NCBI GenBank assembly: GCA_023512835.1
Contig: CM042084.1
Span: 56,846,793-56,910,792, forward strand
Direction of reading: 5' to 3'
Source of the DNA: Taxillus chinensis
Lineage: Eukaryota; Streptophyta; Magnoliopsida; Santalales; Loranthaceae
Length of the DNA: 64,000 nt
Shown: piece by piece, positions 1 through 12,444 of the stretch
Layout of the letters: every line of letters begins with the position of its first letter
Numbering within the stretch: position 1 is the stretch's first letter
Notes under the pieces: generated by a model
What the model was told of the DNA's origin: nothing
Database searches by the model: none
What the model saw: only the letters and a program-made list of their open reading frames with translations
Made by a program: the position numbers and the translations under genes

Positions 1-842
1 CAAAAGTAATAAAATAAATTTAACAATCTATTCAATGTATTAATCAAATAATAGGATGAGTCAATAACCTAGTAGATGAATTGTCACTCCTCACCACCCT
101 ACCATCAATAAGCCTAGGATTTTACGTGTTGAGCATATAGGTGTTAGTGTAACGTCATGCGTGAATAACAATAATATTTGCACTAGTAAATATTAGGATA
201 TAATCACCACTAAATTGAAATAATGCCAAGGAAATAACCACTAAAAGAACCAATAGATTAACCAGATAATTAAACAGTAACTAAGAAATCAACAAATTAA
301 AAATTAACAGTAATTAAACAGTAATTAAACAATCAGCTTAACAATTGTGAATTATCAAACAAAATATTACACAACAAATAAAGCATTCAAACAACAACCA
401 CAACAGGTTAATTGAAACCTCTTCCAATTAAACACCCAAAATTACTATCTAAAGCATAATACTACTAATTAAAGATTAATCTCCCTATCAAGTCCACCAA
501 CAAGAGCTACAAGATAAAAGGGGGCATTAATGATGGTTTAACATCAATAAAAAGGGCAAAACCGACAAAAACGAGCCACAAAACAGGCTACACGGAATAA
601 GATGCTCCATGCACGATCCATACATGCCTTCCATGTACCGCAAACACCTAAGGACTACGTGGAATGACTGCATGGAGTGAATCGCTCCATTCATGCTCGG
701 TGCTAGCCGAGCCAATCGCCCAATGTGTCGTGCTACTTACGTTTCCTACTTTGCGCACCCTTATGACTCTTGGTTGTAGAAAACAACCTATTACCACAAA
801 TTTTAACTCTCAAGGACGTTGGCGTATCGTCCATAAAGTTCC
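1..842. other. AT-rich sequence, no gene recognised
   Basis: This stretch is AT-rich with many short AATTAA and AACAA runs and only short chance reading frames. It ends where the TGTCACGCCCCC terminus of an LTR begins. It is probably old retrotransposon or intergenic DNA, but no diagnostic motif is visible. Confidence 0.5.
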
Positions 843-2472
843 TGTCACGCCCCCAAATTCTAGGAGAATCAGAACTAGAAGCGTGACATCCCCACACCCG
901 TACCCGAGGGGTCGAGGGGTTGGTGACCGACTCAATCCTGTATAACACTACAGTAGGGGTAGAATTGTACTTACCAATGAAATTCAAATCAATAATTAAT
1001 TTATTAATAAAAGTACAACAATGCATTTATTTTTCATAAATATCCAACACTCACAAATAACACATAACAAAGTTCCACTAATATGGTTCTTACAACTGCC
1101 ACGGACCCAAGTCTGAGAATAAAATAAAATAATAAATAAACGAAGTCTAAACTATATGGTAAATGTTATACCAAAAATGCCACGAGCTACTCCGCTATAG
1201 CACTACCAGCTACTCCCGAGAGAAACCTATAGGAAATAGTAATAAAGTAGGGTGAGCACGAATGCCCAATAGGTGATCTCCATCTCCACTATCCTGCATC
1301 ATAAAATCCTAAGTCTACATGATTGGTGTATGCTTGTGCCAATGTAGTGTCCTCTTTTATCACAGTAAGCTTACATTCAATCACAAAATATAACATCACA
1401 CATATTACATTTCATTCATTAAGGGTACACACCGGACAACCAAACCATCCATGGGATTCCCACAACTAACTCCAAAAATCCCAGTCACTACCAGATAGCC
1501 ATATGTGGGACTTGTGGTGTCCTTGATGACAACCAACCACATATGGGACCTGAGTTAACCAGCCACATAGGGGACCTACGGCCTCTTTCCAACCCTATGT
1601 TGGATCCGCGGTTAACCTAACCAACTCCACCATCAATTCCCCACATATAATTAACAACACTAATTTCAAATAATTAGTATTCAATATAACAAATTTTGAA
1701 AACATTTAAATCACCCAACCAACATTCACATGTTACCCACTATTTATCTATTTCGAACTATCATTATCGAGCCACAAACAGTATTTACACTGTCAACTAC
1801 CAGTATTAAGTCACAACAATATTTATACCGTCAAATTATTCATATCCTGTTAATTTATCAATATTAAGCCACAAACAAACATTACATCATCAAACCAATA
1901 TTAATTTATAAAAAATCATAAAACTTAGTGCTAGGCCTTCAATTAACTCTAGCCGAACTCTAACTGAAGAAGTTGCAAACCACTTGAGCCCGGTAGCAAA
2001 AGCCACGACCGCATAAGGCAGTAGCCGTGACCGACAAAGGCCACAACTGCATGTTATGCGGTCGGCGGCGACTACAAGACCCGAAACTCATCGTCTGTAA
2101 ATTTATAAACATGCATCGTCACTCTGACCCGCACCATAGAATTCCCAACAACGACAAGATATCGAATAATAACCCTCATTTACAATGGTTATATATATAT
2201 ATATGTATGCCAACGGTTAAGCCTAAACTCCCTAAGTCTGAGTTTCATGCAATAAGGTAATTGAGGAAATAAGGTGCCGTCATGTAAGCTGCTAATCTGA
2301 TAGGTGCTGTCTCGAGTAGCAATTCTATCGAAAAGTCCACCTCTCTCTCTGGCGGTAAGTCAACCAAGTCCTTAGGAAATACACAGGAACCGATCCACTA
2401 CCTTGGATAACATGGCCTTACCGGTCCCTTTATGTGTCCACTAATGTTAGATTGGCTAACTAATGTGTTACA
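843..2472 (-). repeat. LTR of gypsy family B (copy 1)
   Basis: The segment starts TGTCACGCCCCCAAATTC and ends GTGTTACA. It is followed by a pyrimidine-rich stretch (TCATCCCATCCCTGCCTC) that reads as a polypurine tract on the minus strand, so this should be the 3' LTR of a minus-strand element. The first 500 bp closely match 7880-7934 plus 9752-10197. Near 1500-1620 are short imperfect repeats around 'ccacatatgggacct'. No protein-coding capacity is seen. The left terminus is firm because the second copy shares it; the right terminus is inferred from the PPT-like tract only. Confidence 0.55.
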
Positions 2473-2535
2473 TCATCCCATCCCTGCCTCAAAGGCCCCA
2501 CCCTGCATGTATCACCCATCCACTCACCTAAGGAA

Positions 2536-2870
2536 GTACCCCAAATGCCTTTCAATGTGAGGAAGGTCACTCTATGCCTATAACACTCAATTGTAGCCTC
2601 CATATGGGTCAATCAGACCATACCTAATATCACATTGAAAGCATTAAATCGCATCACAAATAGGTTACACCATATTTCGACACCTCCCAGAGTAACCTCG
2701 TATCCAGACATACTCTATCAATTACCACTAGGCCCCCCACGGGTGTATCAACCACAAGGGGCTAATCAATAGTCATACAATCCAAATCTAATCCCACTAC
2801 CTTGGAGTATGCGATGAAAGAGTGTGTATCACCAGTATTAATCAATATGGTACAAACATTGTATGAAACA
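2536..2870 (-). pseudogene. Ty3/gypsy retropepsin (protease) fragment, copy 1
   Basis: Translated on the minus strand this reads as a gypsy aspartic protease: NTGDTHSFIAYSK at the active-site loop, then a flap region, and after a frameshift VILGM and ATIECYRHRVTFLT, the usual end of the gypsy protease domain. A retropepsin would normally cut the Gag-Pol polyprotein. Here the catalytic Asp codon is Asn (NTG for DTG), and there are stop codons after CMTID and TYL and in the usual GMDWL position. The fragment is inactive. The duplicate at 5910-6240 carries the same Asn, so the change predates the duplication. Confidence 0.7.
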
Positions 2871-3401
2871 AAAATCGTACTTCTCACCGCTGATGGCCCC
2901 TAACCAGCCTCGTCCACTGGAAGAACCTTTGCCTTTCTATCGGTGATGGCATAAGTCCTCCCCCTTTAAACACTGCTACTCGTTGTAGCTCGATCAATAT
3001 GACTCCTATCATCACCGGTTTTCGTCCGGGCCACAACTGAATGATGAAATGTACAGAGTCGCCACCAACGTTTTTTTTGTGGTGCAGTTGGTCACCTAAA
3101 ATGTGGGTGGTCTACATTACCAGATAAGGGTTCGGGGGTTGGTTACGTGTAGGGAAAGATTAGCACCCCTACAACGCCCTTTCGATACCTATCTTAGGAG
3201 GAGGAGGTTTCTATTTGTTTTCACTATTTTGACTAGGTTAAGAGAAGTATAGAATCCCTACCTCGAATTCAGCTAGACTTAGGGTTTCGATTTGAAGGAT
3301 CTTTATTGTTGCTTGCTCCTCTTTGATAGGCATCTCCTTTAATAGATCGTGATTCCTATCTCTCTCTCTAAAATCGCAAAATAGAACAACATATATCAAA
3401 A

Positions 3402-3737
3402 GAATGTTATCGCAAGGTCGACGTCGACCAAAAACAACCCGGGATCAACTATATCGACCACCGTTTCTCGCGTTGACCAGACACTCAGGTCGACCAACTT
3501 CCTTCCAGACATGGTCGATGTGCACTTAAATCGACCACGACGACCACACATTGACCCCATGTCGACCAACTCTCTTAGTCGACCTTGACCACTCCCGTTC
3601 CATGTCAACCATATATCGACCACACGTTACCAACTTGGAGAAAACTCTTGCGACTCTCCTCTGGTCGACCTCAACTAATCCTTATGCTAGGTTGACCACG
3701 TCGACCACCCACATCGGCCAAGGATATGTCGACTAAA
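3402..3737. repeat. TCGACC-rich degenerate array, copy 1
   Basis: Short units built on TCGACC, GTCGACC and TCGACCAC recur every 10-30 bp with no fixed period. Related arrays lie at 6817-7145, 42005-42725 and, in inverse orientation, 60940-61230. Reading frames on both strands stay open only because of the repeated motif; I do not regard them as genes. Confidence 0.7.
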
Positions 3738-3870
3738 TCTCTTAATCGATGATCCAGTTCAGCTTCTTTAAAATAATTTGGCTTCTGGGGCGCTAGTCCC
3801 TTAACCCCTGCTTGTTGACCGGGCAGCGAAACCCCCACCGAGGCACTGTGCCCTTGGACTCCTGCTAACT

Positions 3871-5662
3871 TGTCACGCCCCGGATTTCTAACCCGAGGAA
3901 ACCGGTTCGTGACTCCCCTTTACCAACGCGGTGGATAAGGGCATTGGGATACAAGTTCCATACATGACATCTCAAATATCCACAACTCATATTCACAGAC
4001 GGAAACAATTATCTTTATTAAGCACAAACTAGAATCAATGTATACAAGCTAAACAACTTGCCTTTATTACAATATCTCCCCACCTGGGTAAAAAGCCACT
4101 CAAAAATAATAATACAAATAACATTAATCAAAACCACAAACAGAACTATTGTCCACCTTGGTGTTCCCACCTAACGCCTGTAGGTCCTTGAGAAAAACAG
4201 AACACAGTAGGAGGGGTGAGCAACCACAGCTCAGTAGGGATCAAGTCTCCCCAACCCATCCCATGCACCTAACCACTACATGAGAATGTGTACTAGTGAA
4301 GTGTCATGGCGTAGTAAATACAAGTAAGGCACACCACTCAAATGGGCGTAACCACAGCCCCAGGCCACGCTGGCTCTACGGCCTCACAGTACTACCAATT
4401 CCACGGCCTTCCAGGCTAACAATTTAACCGCCTCTCGGGCAAATATTTAACCGCCTCTCGGGCAAATGTTTAACCGCCTCTCAGGCAAATAGTTTCCACA
4501 GCCTCTCAGGCTAACAATCATACAATCAAACATATAACATACATTTCTGCCACACAGGCATAAAATCAAACACATGGCATGCCCACATTCACGGGTTCTC
4601 AAACTCAGCCACATGAGCATAAAATCAAACATATAGCATGCATAGCCACACAGGCATAATCTCAAACACATAACATGCATAATCACAAAGGCATATTATC
4701 AAACACATAACATGCATAGTCACACAGACATATTATCAAACACATAACATGTGTGGCCTCACAAGCATAATATCAAACACTTAACATGCGTGGCCTCGCA
4801 GGCATAATATCAAACACTTAACATACGTATATATATACATCCAAGCAAAACACGCCATTGAAGGCCAACATTCATATATGAGATCACACCTATATGAATT
4901 TACATATATATATATATATGTATAACCAAATAGCCACATTGCCTATCACAAGGCCAAAGCCCTGGGATAGGTTCAAGGAGGAACAGAACCCCAACCTCAA
5001 GGATCCTTCACGTTCTTGCCTCCACGCCAAACGCCGTCCACTCCCGCGAATCACCACGAGAATATCGAAGTTATCCTTCCCTCTCTCTCTCTCTCTCTCT
5101 CTCACGACGGCTACGGTGGCTGACGGAAAACCCTAAACCTAAAAGTCCTCCACCTCTTTATATAGACATCACAACATCAAAACGACGTAGTTTTGATTAA
5201 GTGAATCCCAGCATCAAAACGACGTAGTTTTGATGACACACTACAACCTTCCCGCACCCATACATGCTAAAATATCCATAATTCCAACATGGTCCTTTGG
5301 GAAAAGATTACTAGAATAACAAAACCAAGGTGACAGTGCAAAAACATGGCTACACGCCATAATGCACGTCATATCCCCATATGACGTGCAGCTCCAAATG
5401 GTGTGAAATTCTACCCCAAGCTTCCTTACATCATGTAGAAGGCAGGCATGCAATAAAAACCTTGCACGTCATAACGCCCCATATGACGTGCACTCTATTT
5501 CTGCCTCCCTAGGATGCTCTCTTTCGTCAAAAGTTCCCTATTTGGTAAATAAAATGATTTGCCTGAAGTCCATGAGTAGAAATTCCCCAAAAACTAGAAA
5601 ATTGCCACTCAAAAGGCAAAACTGTGACTAACTCCACACATCCCAAAACACGGGTCATCACA
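3871..5662 (-). repeat. LTR of gypsy family A, copy i
   Basis: The LTR starts TGTCACGCCCCGG and ends GGGTCATCACA. It is followed by TCCTCTCCCCC, a polypurine tract on the minus strand, so it is a 3' LTR with a stub of internal sequence. It contains, in plus-strand order, a minisatellite of 'ttaaccgcctctcgggcaaa' units (about 4425-4515), 'cacataacatgcat' repeats (about 4540-4830), a (CT)n tract (5081-5103), a minus-strand TATA box (5156-5165), two ACGT palindromes (5176-5197, 5213-5234) and two hairpins (5363-5390, 5463-5492). Confidence 0.88.
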
Positions 5663-5874
5663 TCCTCTCCCCCTTAAGACTTTTCGTCCTCGAAAAGAAA
5701 CATACAAGGGATAACAAACACATGCTACCCATTTGCAAAACAGCAAGCCACAACACCCAAAAGGGTTATACACCGCACATAGCATATAACAGGACATACG
5801 TCCACAAACTCAACAAAACACCACCACAATCCGTAACCACATGCATCATAATGCATATAACACATAAGAAAGTA
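5663..5874 (-). mobile_element. Internal stub of the family A element next to LTR copy i
   Basis: The sequence matches the start of the internal region of element G2 at 14201 onward: PPT, then 'cttaagacttttcgtcctcgaaaag'-type sequence. It is cut off at the start of segment X copy 2. The rest of this element is missing from the window. Confidence 0.7.
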
Positions 5875-5909
5875 CCCCACCCTACATGCATCACCCGTCC
5901 ACTCACCTA

Positions 5910-6240
5910 AGAAAGTACCCCGAGTCCCTTTCAACGTGAGGAAGGTCACTCTATGCCTATAACACTCAATTGTAGCCTCCACATGGGTCAATCAGACCAT
6001 ACCTAATATCACATTGAAAGCATTAAGTCGCATCACAAATAGGTTGCACCATATTTCGACACCTCCCAGAGTAACCTCGCATCCAGACATACTCTATCAA
6101 TTACCACTAGGCCCCCCACGGGTGTATTAACCACAAGGGGCTAATCAATAGTCGTACAATCCAAATCTAATCCCACTACCTTGGAGTGTGTGATGAAAGA
6201 GTGTGTATCACCGGTATTAATCAATATGGTACAAACATTG
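5910..6240 (-). pseudogene. Ty3/gypsy retropepsin fragment, copy 2
   Basis: This is the duplicate of the 2536-2870 fragment. NTGDTHSFI again replaces DTG, and the ATIECYRHRVTFLTL end of the domain is readable in another frame. Frame breaks remain, so it cannot encode an active protease. Confidence 0.7.
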
Positions 6241-6816
6241 TATGAAACAAAAATCATACTTCTCACCATTGATGGCCCCTGACCAGCCTCGTCTACTAGA
6301 AGAACCTTTGCCTTTCTATCGGTGATGGCATAAGTCCTCCCCTTTCAAACACTGCCACTCATCGTAGCTCGATCAGTATGACCCCTATCATCACCGGTTT
6401 TCGTCCGAGCCACAACTGAATGATGAAATATACAAAGTCACCACCAACTGTTTTTTTGTGGTGCAGTTGGTCACCTAAAATGTGGGTGGTCTACATTACC
6501 AGATAAGGGTTCGGGGGTTGGTTACGTGTAGGGAAAGATTAGCACCCTTACAACGCCCTTTCGATACCTATCTTAGGAGGAGTAGGTTTCTATTTGTTTT
6601 CACTATTTTGACTAGGTTAAGAGAAGTACAGAATCCCTACCTCGAGTTCGGCTAGACTTAGGGTTTCGATTTGAAGGATCTTTATTGTTGCTTGCTTCTC
6701 TTTGATAGGTATCTCCTTTAATAGATCGTGATTCCCCTCTCTTTCTCTCTCTCTCTCCCTCTCTCTCTCTCTCTCTAAAATCGCAAAATAGAACAACATA
6801 TATCAAAAGAATGTTA

Positions 6817-7145
6817 TCGCAAGGTCGACGTTAACCAAAAACAACCCGGGATCAACTACATCGACCACCGTTTCTCGCGTTGACCGGACACTCGGGTCAA
6901 CCAACTTCCTTCCAGACATGGTCGACGTGCACCTAAATCGACCACGACGACCACACATCGACCCCATGTCGACTAACTCTCTTAGTCGACCTTGACCACT
7001 CCCATTCCACGTTAACCATATATCGACCACACGTTACCAACTTGGAGAAAACTCTTGCGACTCTCCTCTCGGTCGACCTCAACTAATCCTTATGCCAGGC
7101 TGGCCACGTAGACCACCCACATCGGCCAAGTATATGTCGACTAAA
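6817..7145. repeat. TCGACC-rich degenerate array, copy 2
   Basis: This is the counterpart of 3402-3737 within segment X copy 2, with the same order of TCGACC-type motifs and point differences. Confidence 0.7.
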
Positions 7146-7279
7146 TCTCTTAATCGATGATCCAGGTTCAGCTTCTTTAAAATAATTTGGCTTCCGGGGC
7201 GCTACTCCCTTAACCCCTACTCGTTGACCAGGTAGTGAAACCCCCACCGAGGCACCGCACCCTTGGACTCCTACTAACT

Positions 7280-7879
7280 CGTATGGTCAAGAGTCTTTGC
7301 CCTAACACACAAATAACTAACTCCTCAAATCCCCAAACATGGGTCATTACAACGGGATCCTGAGCCCTAGTACTCCTCTAGGGTGCGATTATGCACCAAC
7401 ACATACCAACAATCTCTATCACCCATCTTGTCTTCCCAATACACACAACCAAATCAATGAAAGTAACGAGTAGGACCCTTAGGTCCACAACACAAACAAA
7501 GGGGGGGTTTCTAAGCCCTTCATTCCACACGCCACTATAAGATATCATCCAACTAGACTTCCTAAGCCTTAACCAACATAATAACATTTCTAGTTAAACA
7601 CAATCATCCATCAATGAAAACAAACAAGAAGAACTAGAACACATAAAGGAAACAATAGCATTAGAGTAGTTTCATAAGTAATTTTTAGTGCCTAAATATG
7701 CAGAATGTATGCACCCAACCCAATGCTTCCTAGGACCATCTAATCGTCCCCCAATCAATCGAGAACACATATAAGGACTGCGGTGATCAAGTGCTTTTCT
7801 TATAGTCTTCCAAGCTCTTAAGTGTCTATCTACCACCCCTCACTAACCTAGTTCCACTAGACGATGCTCGATACTAACT
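7280..7879. other. Unassigned sequence with an LTR-end scrap
   Basis: Bases 7310-7351 (actaactcctcaaatcc...gggtcattaca) resemble the last 40 bp of family A LTRs, so an LTR remnant ends at 7351. The remainder to 7879 has no recognisable coding or repeat structure. It ends where the TGTCATGCCCC terminus of a family B LTR begins. Confidence 0.5.
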
Positions 7880-10197
7880 TGTCATGCCCCCCCAATTCTA
7901 GGAGAATATGAACTAGGAGCGTGACGTCCCCACATGTCACGCCCCGGATTTCCAACCCGAGGAAACCGGCACGTGACTCCCCTTATACCCACACGGAGGG
8001 CAAAGGGGTTAGGATACAAACCAAGGATTTTACATTTCAAACATCCACAACACATTCAAGAAAGTAATGTTCATAAAAATAATCCAAACCAGTTTATTAC
8101 AACGAAATTCTTTCCAATCCCATCCCCACTTGGGGTTACATCGGTTCCCATAAAAGAAAACAACATAAATGGAAGAGAGTAAAATGGATAAGGTCTTCCA
8201 CCTTGGTGTATCCACCTAACGCTTGTAAGTCCCTGGAAAACAAGCAAACACGGTAGGAGGGGTGAGCAACCACGGCTCGGTAGGGATCAAGTCTCCCCAA
8301 CCCTTCCCATGCTCCTGGCGGCTACATGCATGTGCACAGGTGTAGTGACGTGTTACAACAATCTCAACAAGCAATATCAAACCACCTCGGTAGTCACAAT
8401 TATCCACCACACAAAACACAAGTGATTTAACCGCCTCTTCAGGCCAAGTTATTTAACCGCCTCTTCAGGCCAAGTGATTTAACCGCCTCTTCAGGCCCTT
8501 GGTTTAACCGCCTCTTAGGCAAAGTAGTTTAACCGCCTCTTCAGGCCAGATACCACAATCAGGCACACAACTTACACCACAATCACACAAACATAAAACC
8601 AAACACTTGGTGTGCACCCGCTCACCAGTGCACAATCCCAACCATTCAGGCAATAGAACACACACCCAGGATACATACATACACTAAATCACAAGTCCAA
8701 CGCACACAAGGCATATTATCAAACACGTAATGGGCATATACATACAATTATATTCACACAGGCATTTCATCGAACACATAGCATGTAATCCACGGAATCA
8801 CACCAACATGCCACTGAAGGCCAACATCCATATAGGAGATCACACCTATATGGATTACATATTTATATATAACAGTTATAACCAGAAATCTGCCCTGGAA
8901 CCCTAGGACAGAAAGGACTTAGGAAGAACAGAACCCCTACCTTAAAGCGGATCTTCCTTGCTCCCGCGCCAAACGCCGTCCTCCCCACGCAGGATGCTCC
9001 AGGAAAGAACCAAGAACTCCCCTTCCCTCTCTCTCTCTAGCTCTCTCTCTCTCTCAGGCGAGAAGCAGCAAAGGAACACAAGAACCCTAAACTCAAACTC
9101 AAGCCCTCCTTATATAGACACCATCCACATCAAAACGACGTAGTTTTGATTAAGTAAACCCAGGATCAAAACGACGTAGTTTTGATCACACAAGTTAGCA
9201 CCTTTCCGCACCCATATAGGCCAAAATACTCGAATTTCAACATGGTCCTTTGGAGAAAGATCATTAGAATGACAAAACCAAGGGAACCATGCAAAAATAT
9301 GCTTGCACGCCAATTTGAACGCCAATTCCCCAATTGGCGTGCAGCTCCAAATGCACCCAAACTTTACCCCAAGTCTCCTTGCATCTTGTAGAGGCCTAGA
9401 AGCAAAAATATGCTTGCACGTGAAATGGGTGAATTCACGTGCAGCTCCAAATGCTCTGAAATTTCTGTGGTAGATAGAGGACCTCATTCTAAGAAACTTT
9501 TGTTCTTGCACGCCAATTGTTTGAGGCCATCTACTAGGTCAAAAGTGAGCTCCAAGATCAGCCAAAACGACTAAACCGCCTAGAACGCATAAGCATCTTC
9601 CTAGGGCATAAATGTACGCTATCGCTTGACACATGCACCTCTCAAAAGTCCCCTCTTGGGCTCATCTCTTACCTTAAACTTGTGTACCAACATCCAAGGT
9701 GTTTGTGGTTAACTCCTTACACACGGGTTACACACGGGTCATTACACCACACCCGCACCTGAAGGGTTGAGGGGTTTGTGACCGATCTAATCTTGCACAA
9801 CACTACAACAGAGGTAGAATTGTATTTACCAATGAAAGTCAAATCAATAAATAATTTATTAATAAAGTACAACAATGCATTTATTTTCCATAAATATCCA
9901 ACACTCATAAATAACACACAATAAAGTTCCACCAATAAGGTTCATACAATTGCCACGGACCCAAGTTCGGGAATAAAATAAAATAATAAATAAACGAAGT
10001 CTAAATTATAGGGTAAATGTTATACCTAACATGCCACGAGCTGCTCCATTATAGCAATGCCAGTTACTCCTAACAAAAACTTCTAGGAAATAGTAATAAA
10101 GTAAGGTGAGCATGAATATCCAATAGGTGATCTCCATCTCCACCATCCTACAACATAAAATCCTAAGCCTACATGATTGGTGTATGTGTGTGCCAAT
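7880..10197 (-). repeat. LTR of gypsy family B (copy 2), interrupted
   Basis: Bases 7880-7934 and 9752-10197 together match 843-1340. The two pieces are separated by a solo family A LTR with its duplication. The right end is cut by the 3' LTR of element G1 at 10198, so the last two thirds of the family B LTR are absent. Confidence 0.75.
7935..9746 (-). mobile_element. Solo LTR of gypsy family A, copy ii, TSD CCACA
   Basis: The LTR runs from TGTCACGCCCCGG to GGGTCATTACA and is flanked by CCACA at 7930-7934 and 9747-9751, a perfect 5 bp duplication. This shows a single insertion followed by LTR-LTR recombination. It holds five 'tttaaccgcctcttcaggcc' units (about 8420-8550), a CT tract (9024-9057), a minus-strand TATA box (9108-9117), ACGT palindromes (9129-9150, 9165-9186) and two hairpins (9304-9343, 9415-9443). 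Confidence 0.93.
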
Positions 10198-10581
10198 TGT
10201 CATTGGGTCAGCCTTTATTGCAGCTTAACCCGTGCGGCACCTAGTTCCCACTGCGTCTAAGGAACGCTAGGTCACCTAACTCATCATAATTGATCGGAAC
10301 CCAACGATCATTTGTAAAGTTATTGTGTAGGGAAGCGCTTAGTGGAAGAAAGATTGAACGAAGGCAACAAATCAATTGTATTAATTGCTTGAAAGCTTTA
10401 CAACATCACTCCCATACATATAGAAGTTAAAACTATTTTGGTAGTGACCCCAGGAGACATCATTTTGGCTAGAGCATTTAAATCTATACAACTCACTCCA
10501 TAAACTAAGTTACAACACTTTACAAGGGGGAAATACCCCAAAATAGCCTAAGTGTGCTTGGATAGGCCTCGGTCCGTGACA
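10198..10581 (-). repeat. 3' LTR of chromovirus G1
   Basis: A short LTR of 384 bp, TGTCATTGGG to CCGTGACA. Immediately right of it is TTCTCCCCCACCTGA, a polypurine tract on the minus strand, and then the end of the G1 pol gene at 10599. No second copy of this LTR is found in the window, so the G1 5' LTR is lost. Confidence 0.75.
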
Positions 10582-10598
10582 TTCTCCCCCACCTGATT

Positions 10599-12439
10599 TC
10601 ACAGCATCCTTGTTGCGTCTTCGGCTTCCTCGAACCCGTCAACCTGGATGTAGCATTTGGTTTCTTCTCGGTACTCTTCAATCTCCTTGGAAAATTGTCC
10701 TAAATCCTCTTCATTCTCCTAGCTTGCCTCTTGAACCGACCTGTTCTTCCATTGGACGTAGTACTCCACCCGGCTTGGATCTACGCCCCTTCTTGGCACG
10801 ACTCTACTAGAGTGGATTTTCTCTATTTCTTTGTCATAGGTCTTGCCCGTTGATGCTATTGGTGTCCGCACCGCCCGCTGTCCGCTCGTATCTTCCAAGT
10901 CTTCATGATAAGGCTTGAGCAAACTAACGTAGAACACCGGATGCCTTTGTAAGTTACTCGGGAGGTCCAGTTTTTATGAGACCTTCCCTACTCTCTTAAG
11001 AACTTTGAAAGGCCCCTCATAGCGGCACACCAAACCCTTATGTAACTATCTAAGTGCTTTGGTTTGGCGCGGAAGGAGTTTGAGCATCACCATGTCCCCT
11101 TTCTGAAATTCCAAGGGCTTTCTTTGTTGATCCATCCACTTCTTCATCTTCTTTGCCGCCTTGTGCAAGTATGCCCTGGCTAGATCCATTTGTTCATGCC
11201 ATCTTTTTGCAAACTTGAATGCCGCGGGGCTCTTCCCAGATGTACCCCCAAGTGATGGAAGTAGGCATCAATGGTTGTAGCCCGGTTTCTCTTGTTTGTG
11301 AACTCTTGTTTGTGGACTCTCAAATGGGCTCTTGTTTGTGGACTCGCTCTTCGGCAAGTTATACGACAATTGGGCTATGTCCAGCAACTTGGTCCAATCT
11401 CTTTGATTGGCACTCATGTAGTGCCTCAGATACAGCTCCAATAAGCCATTAACACATTCCGTTTGGCCATTTGTTTTTGGGAGGAAACTTGTTGAAAAGT
11501 TTAAGTCCGATCCCATTATCTGGACCAGCTTGGTCCAAAACCGCCCAGTAAATCATGAGTCTCGATCGCTCATGATTGTCTTTGGAATGCCCAGTACTTT
11601 ACACCACGTACTTAAAGAATAGTCGGGTCGTGTCATCTGCCGTGCAGTCTTTTGGAGTTGGAATGAAAACTCCATACTTTGAGAATCGGTCGACCACCAC
11701 AATGATCGTGCCGCATCCTTCAGATCTGGGGAGACAAATAATGAAGTCCATGGAGACGCTCTCCCAAGGTCTTTCTGGGATAGGCAAAGGTTCTAACAGT
11801 CCCGCTGATTACCGATTCTTTATCTTGTCTTATTGGCACACAAGACAAGTTCGAACGTACACTTGGACGTTCTCATAAAGTTGAGGCCAGTAGTAGCTCT
11901 TTTCCACCAACGCCAAGGTACGATTGACTCCGGGATGGCTAGCCCACTGATAGTCGTGACATTATTTGATGATGTCTCTCCTCAAACTTCCCCATTTAGG
12001 AACGTACACCCGTTCCCCTCGAGTATAGAGCAAGTCATCCCTTAGCCAAAATCGCCATGTCTTCCCAACTTTGACGCATTCCACCAAGGACTTGTACCCG
12101 GTTTGTACTCGAGCACAAAGTCGAATTCAGCTAGGAGTCCTTGCCACCGTGTTTGCTTCGGAGTTAAGTTCCTTTGAGTTAGGAAATAACTTGTAGCAAT
12201 GTTGTCCGTCTTCACCACGAACTTGGACCCTAACAAATAATGCCTCCACACCCGAGGGCAATGCATAACTGCCTTCATCTCCTTTTCATGCACCGCGTAC
12301 CTCCATTCGGTGTCATTGAGCTTCTAGCTTTCATATGATATAGGATGCCCCTCCTGCATGAGAACTCCACCAATGGCAAAGTCTGAAGCATCTGTGTGAA
12401 CTTTATAAGGTTGTGCATGGTTTGGCAGTGCCATCACCG
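10599..12439 (-). pseudogene. G1 pol, C-terminal part: RNase H, integrase, chromodomain
   Basis: Read on the minus strand from 12439: an RNase H domain (HTDASDFAIGGVLMQ, then EKEMKAV and VVKTDN), integrase core pieces (MDFIICLPRS, VVVDRFSKY, FLPKTNGQTE) and a C-terminal chromodomain (VEYYVQWKN). The stop is at 10599-10601, next to the PPT. The protein would integrate cDNA, and the chromodomain would target chromatin. Several in-frame stops and frameshifts break it, including one at the usual Trp after VQEAS. It continues at 22239 once G2 and one copy of its duplication are removed: the frame runs across the junction. The style is that of Reina-like chromoviruses. Confidence 0.85.
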
Positions 12440-12444
12440 GTCCG

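Larger units (their letters stand above)
2496..3870. repeat. Segment X, copy 1 of a 1.4 kb direct duplication
   Basis: This segment is repeated at 5875-7279 in the same orientation, from 'ccccaccctgcatg' to 'ctgctaact', with scattered substitutions. It holds a retropepsin remnant on the minus strand, a 'gagtcgccacc...ggtcacctaaaa' block of a kind also seen near 40524, 48420 and 57630, and a TCGACC-rich array. It ends exactly where a family A LTR starts. Confidence 0.8.
5875..7279. repeat. Segment X, copy 2
   Basis: This is the second copy of 2496-3870, with the same gene scraps in the same order. It ends at 'ctactaact', the position where copy 1 runs into an LTR, and then continues with unrelated sequence. 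It carries a CT-rich microsatellite (about 6737-6776) that is much shorter in copy 1. Confidence 0.8.

Noticed and set aside
4890..5105. Arg/Glu-repeat frames over CT tracts, here and at 6612-6806.
   Set aside because: They are translations of (CT)n microsatellites in LTRs.
7352..7410. Stretch with 'gggatcctgag' and 'gggtgcgattatgcaccaacac' that resembles pieces of 5S rRNA.
   Set aside because: The order and spacing do not follow a 5S gene, and the rest of the 120 bp transcript cannot be aligned. I treat the likeness as chance.
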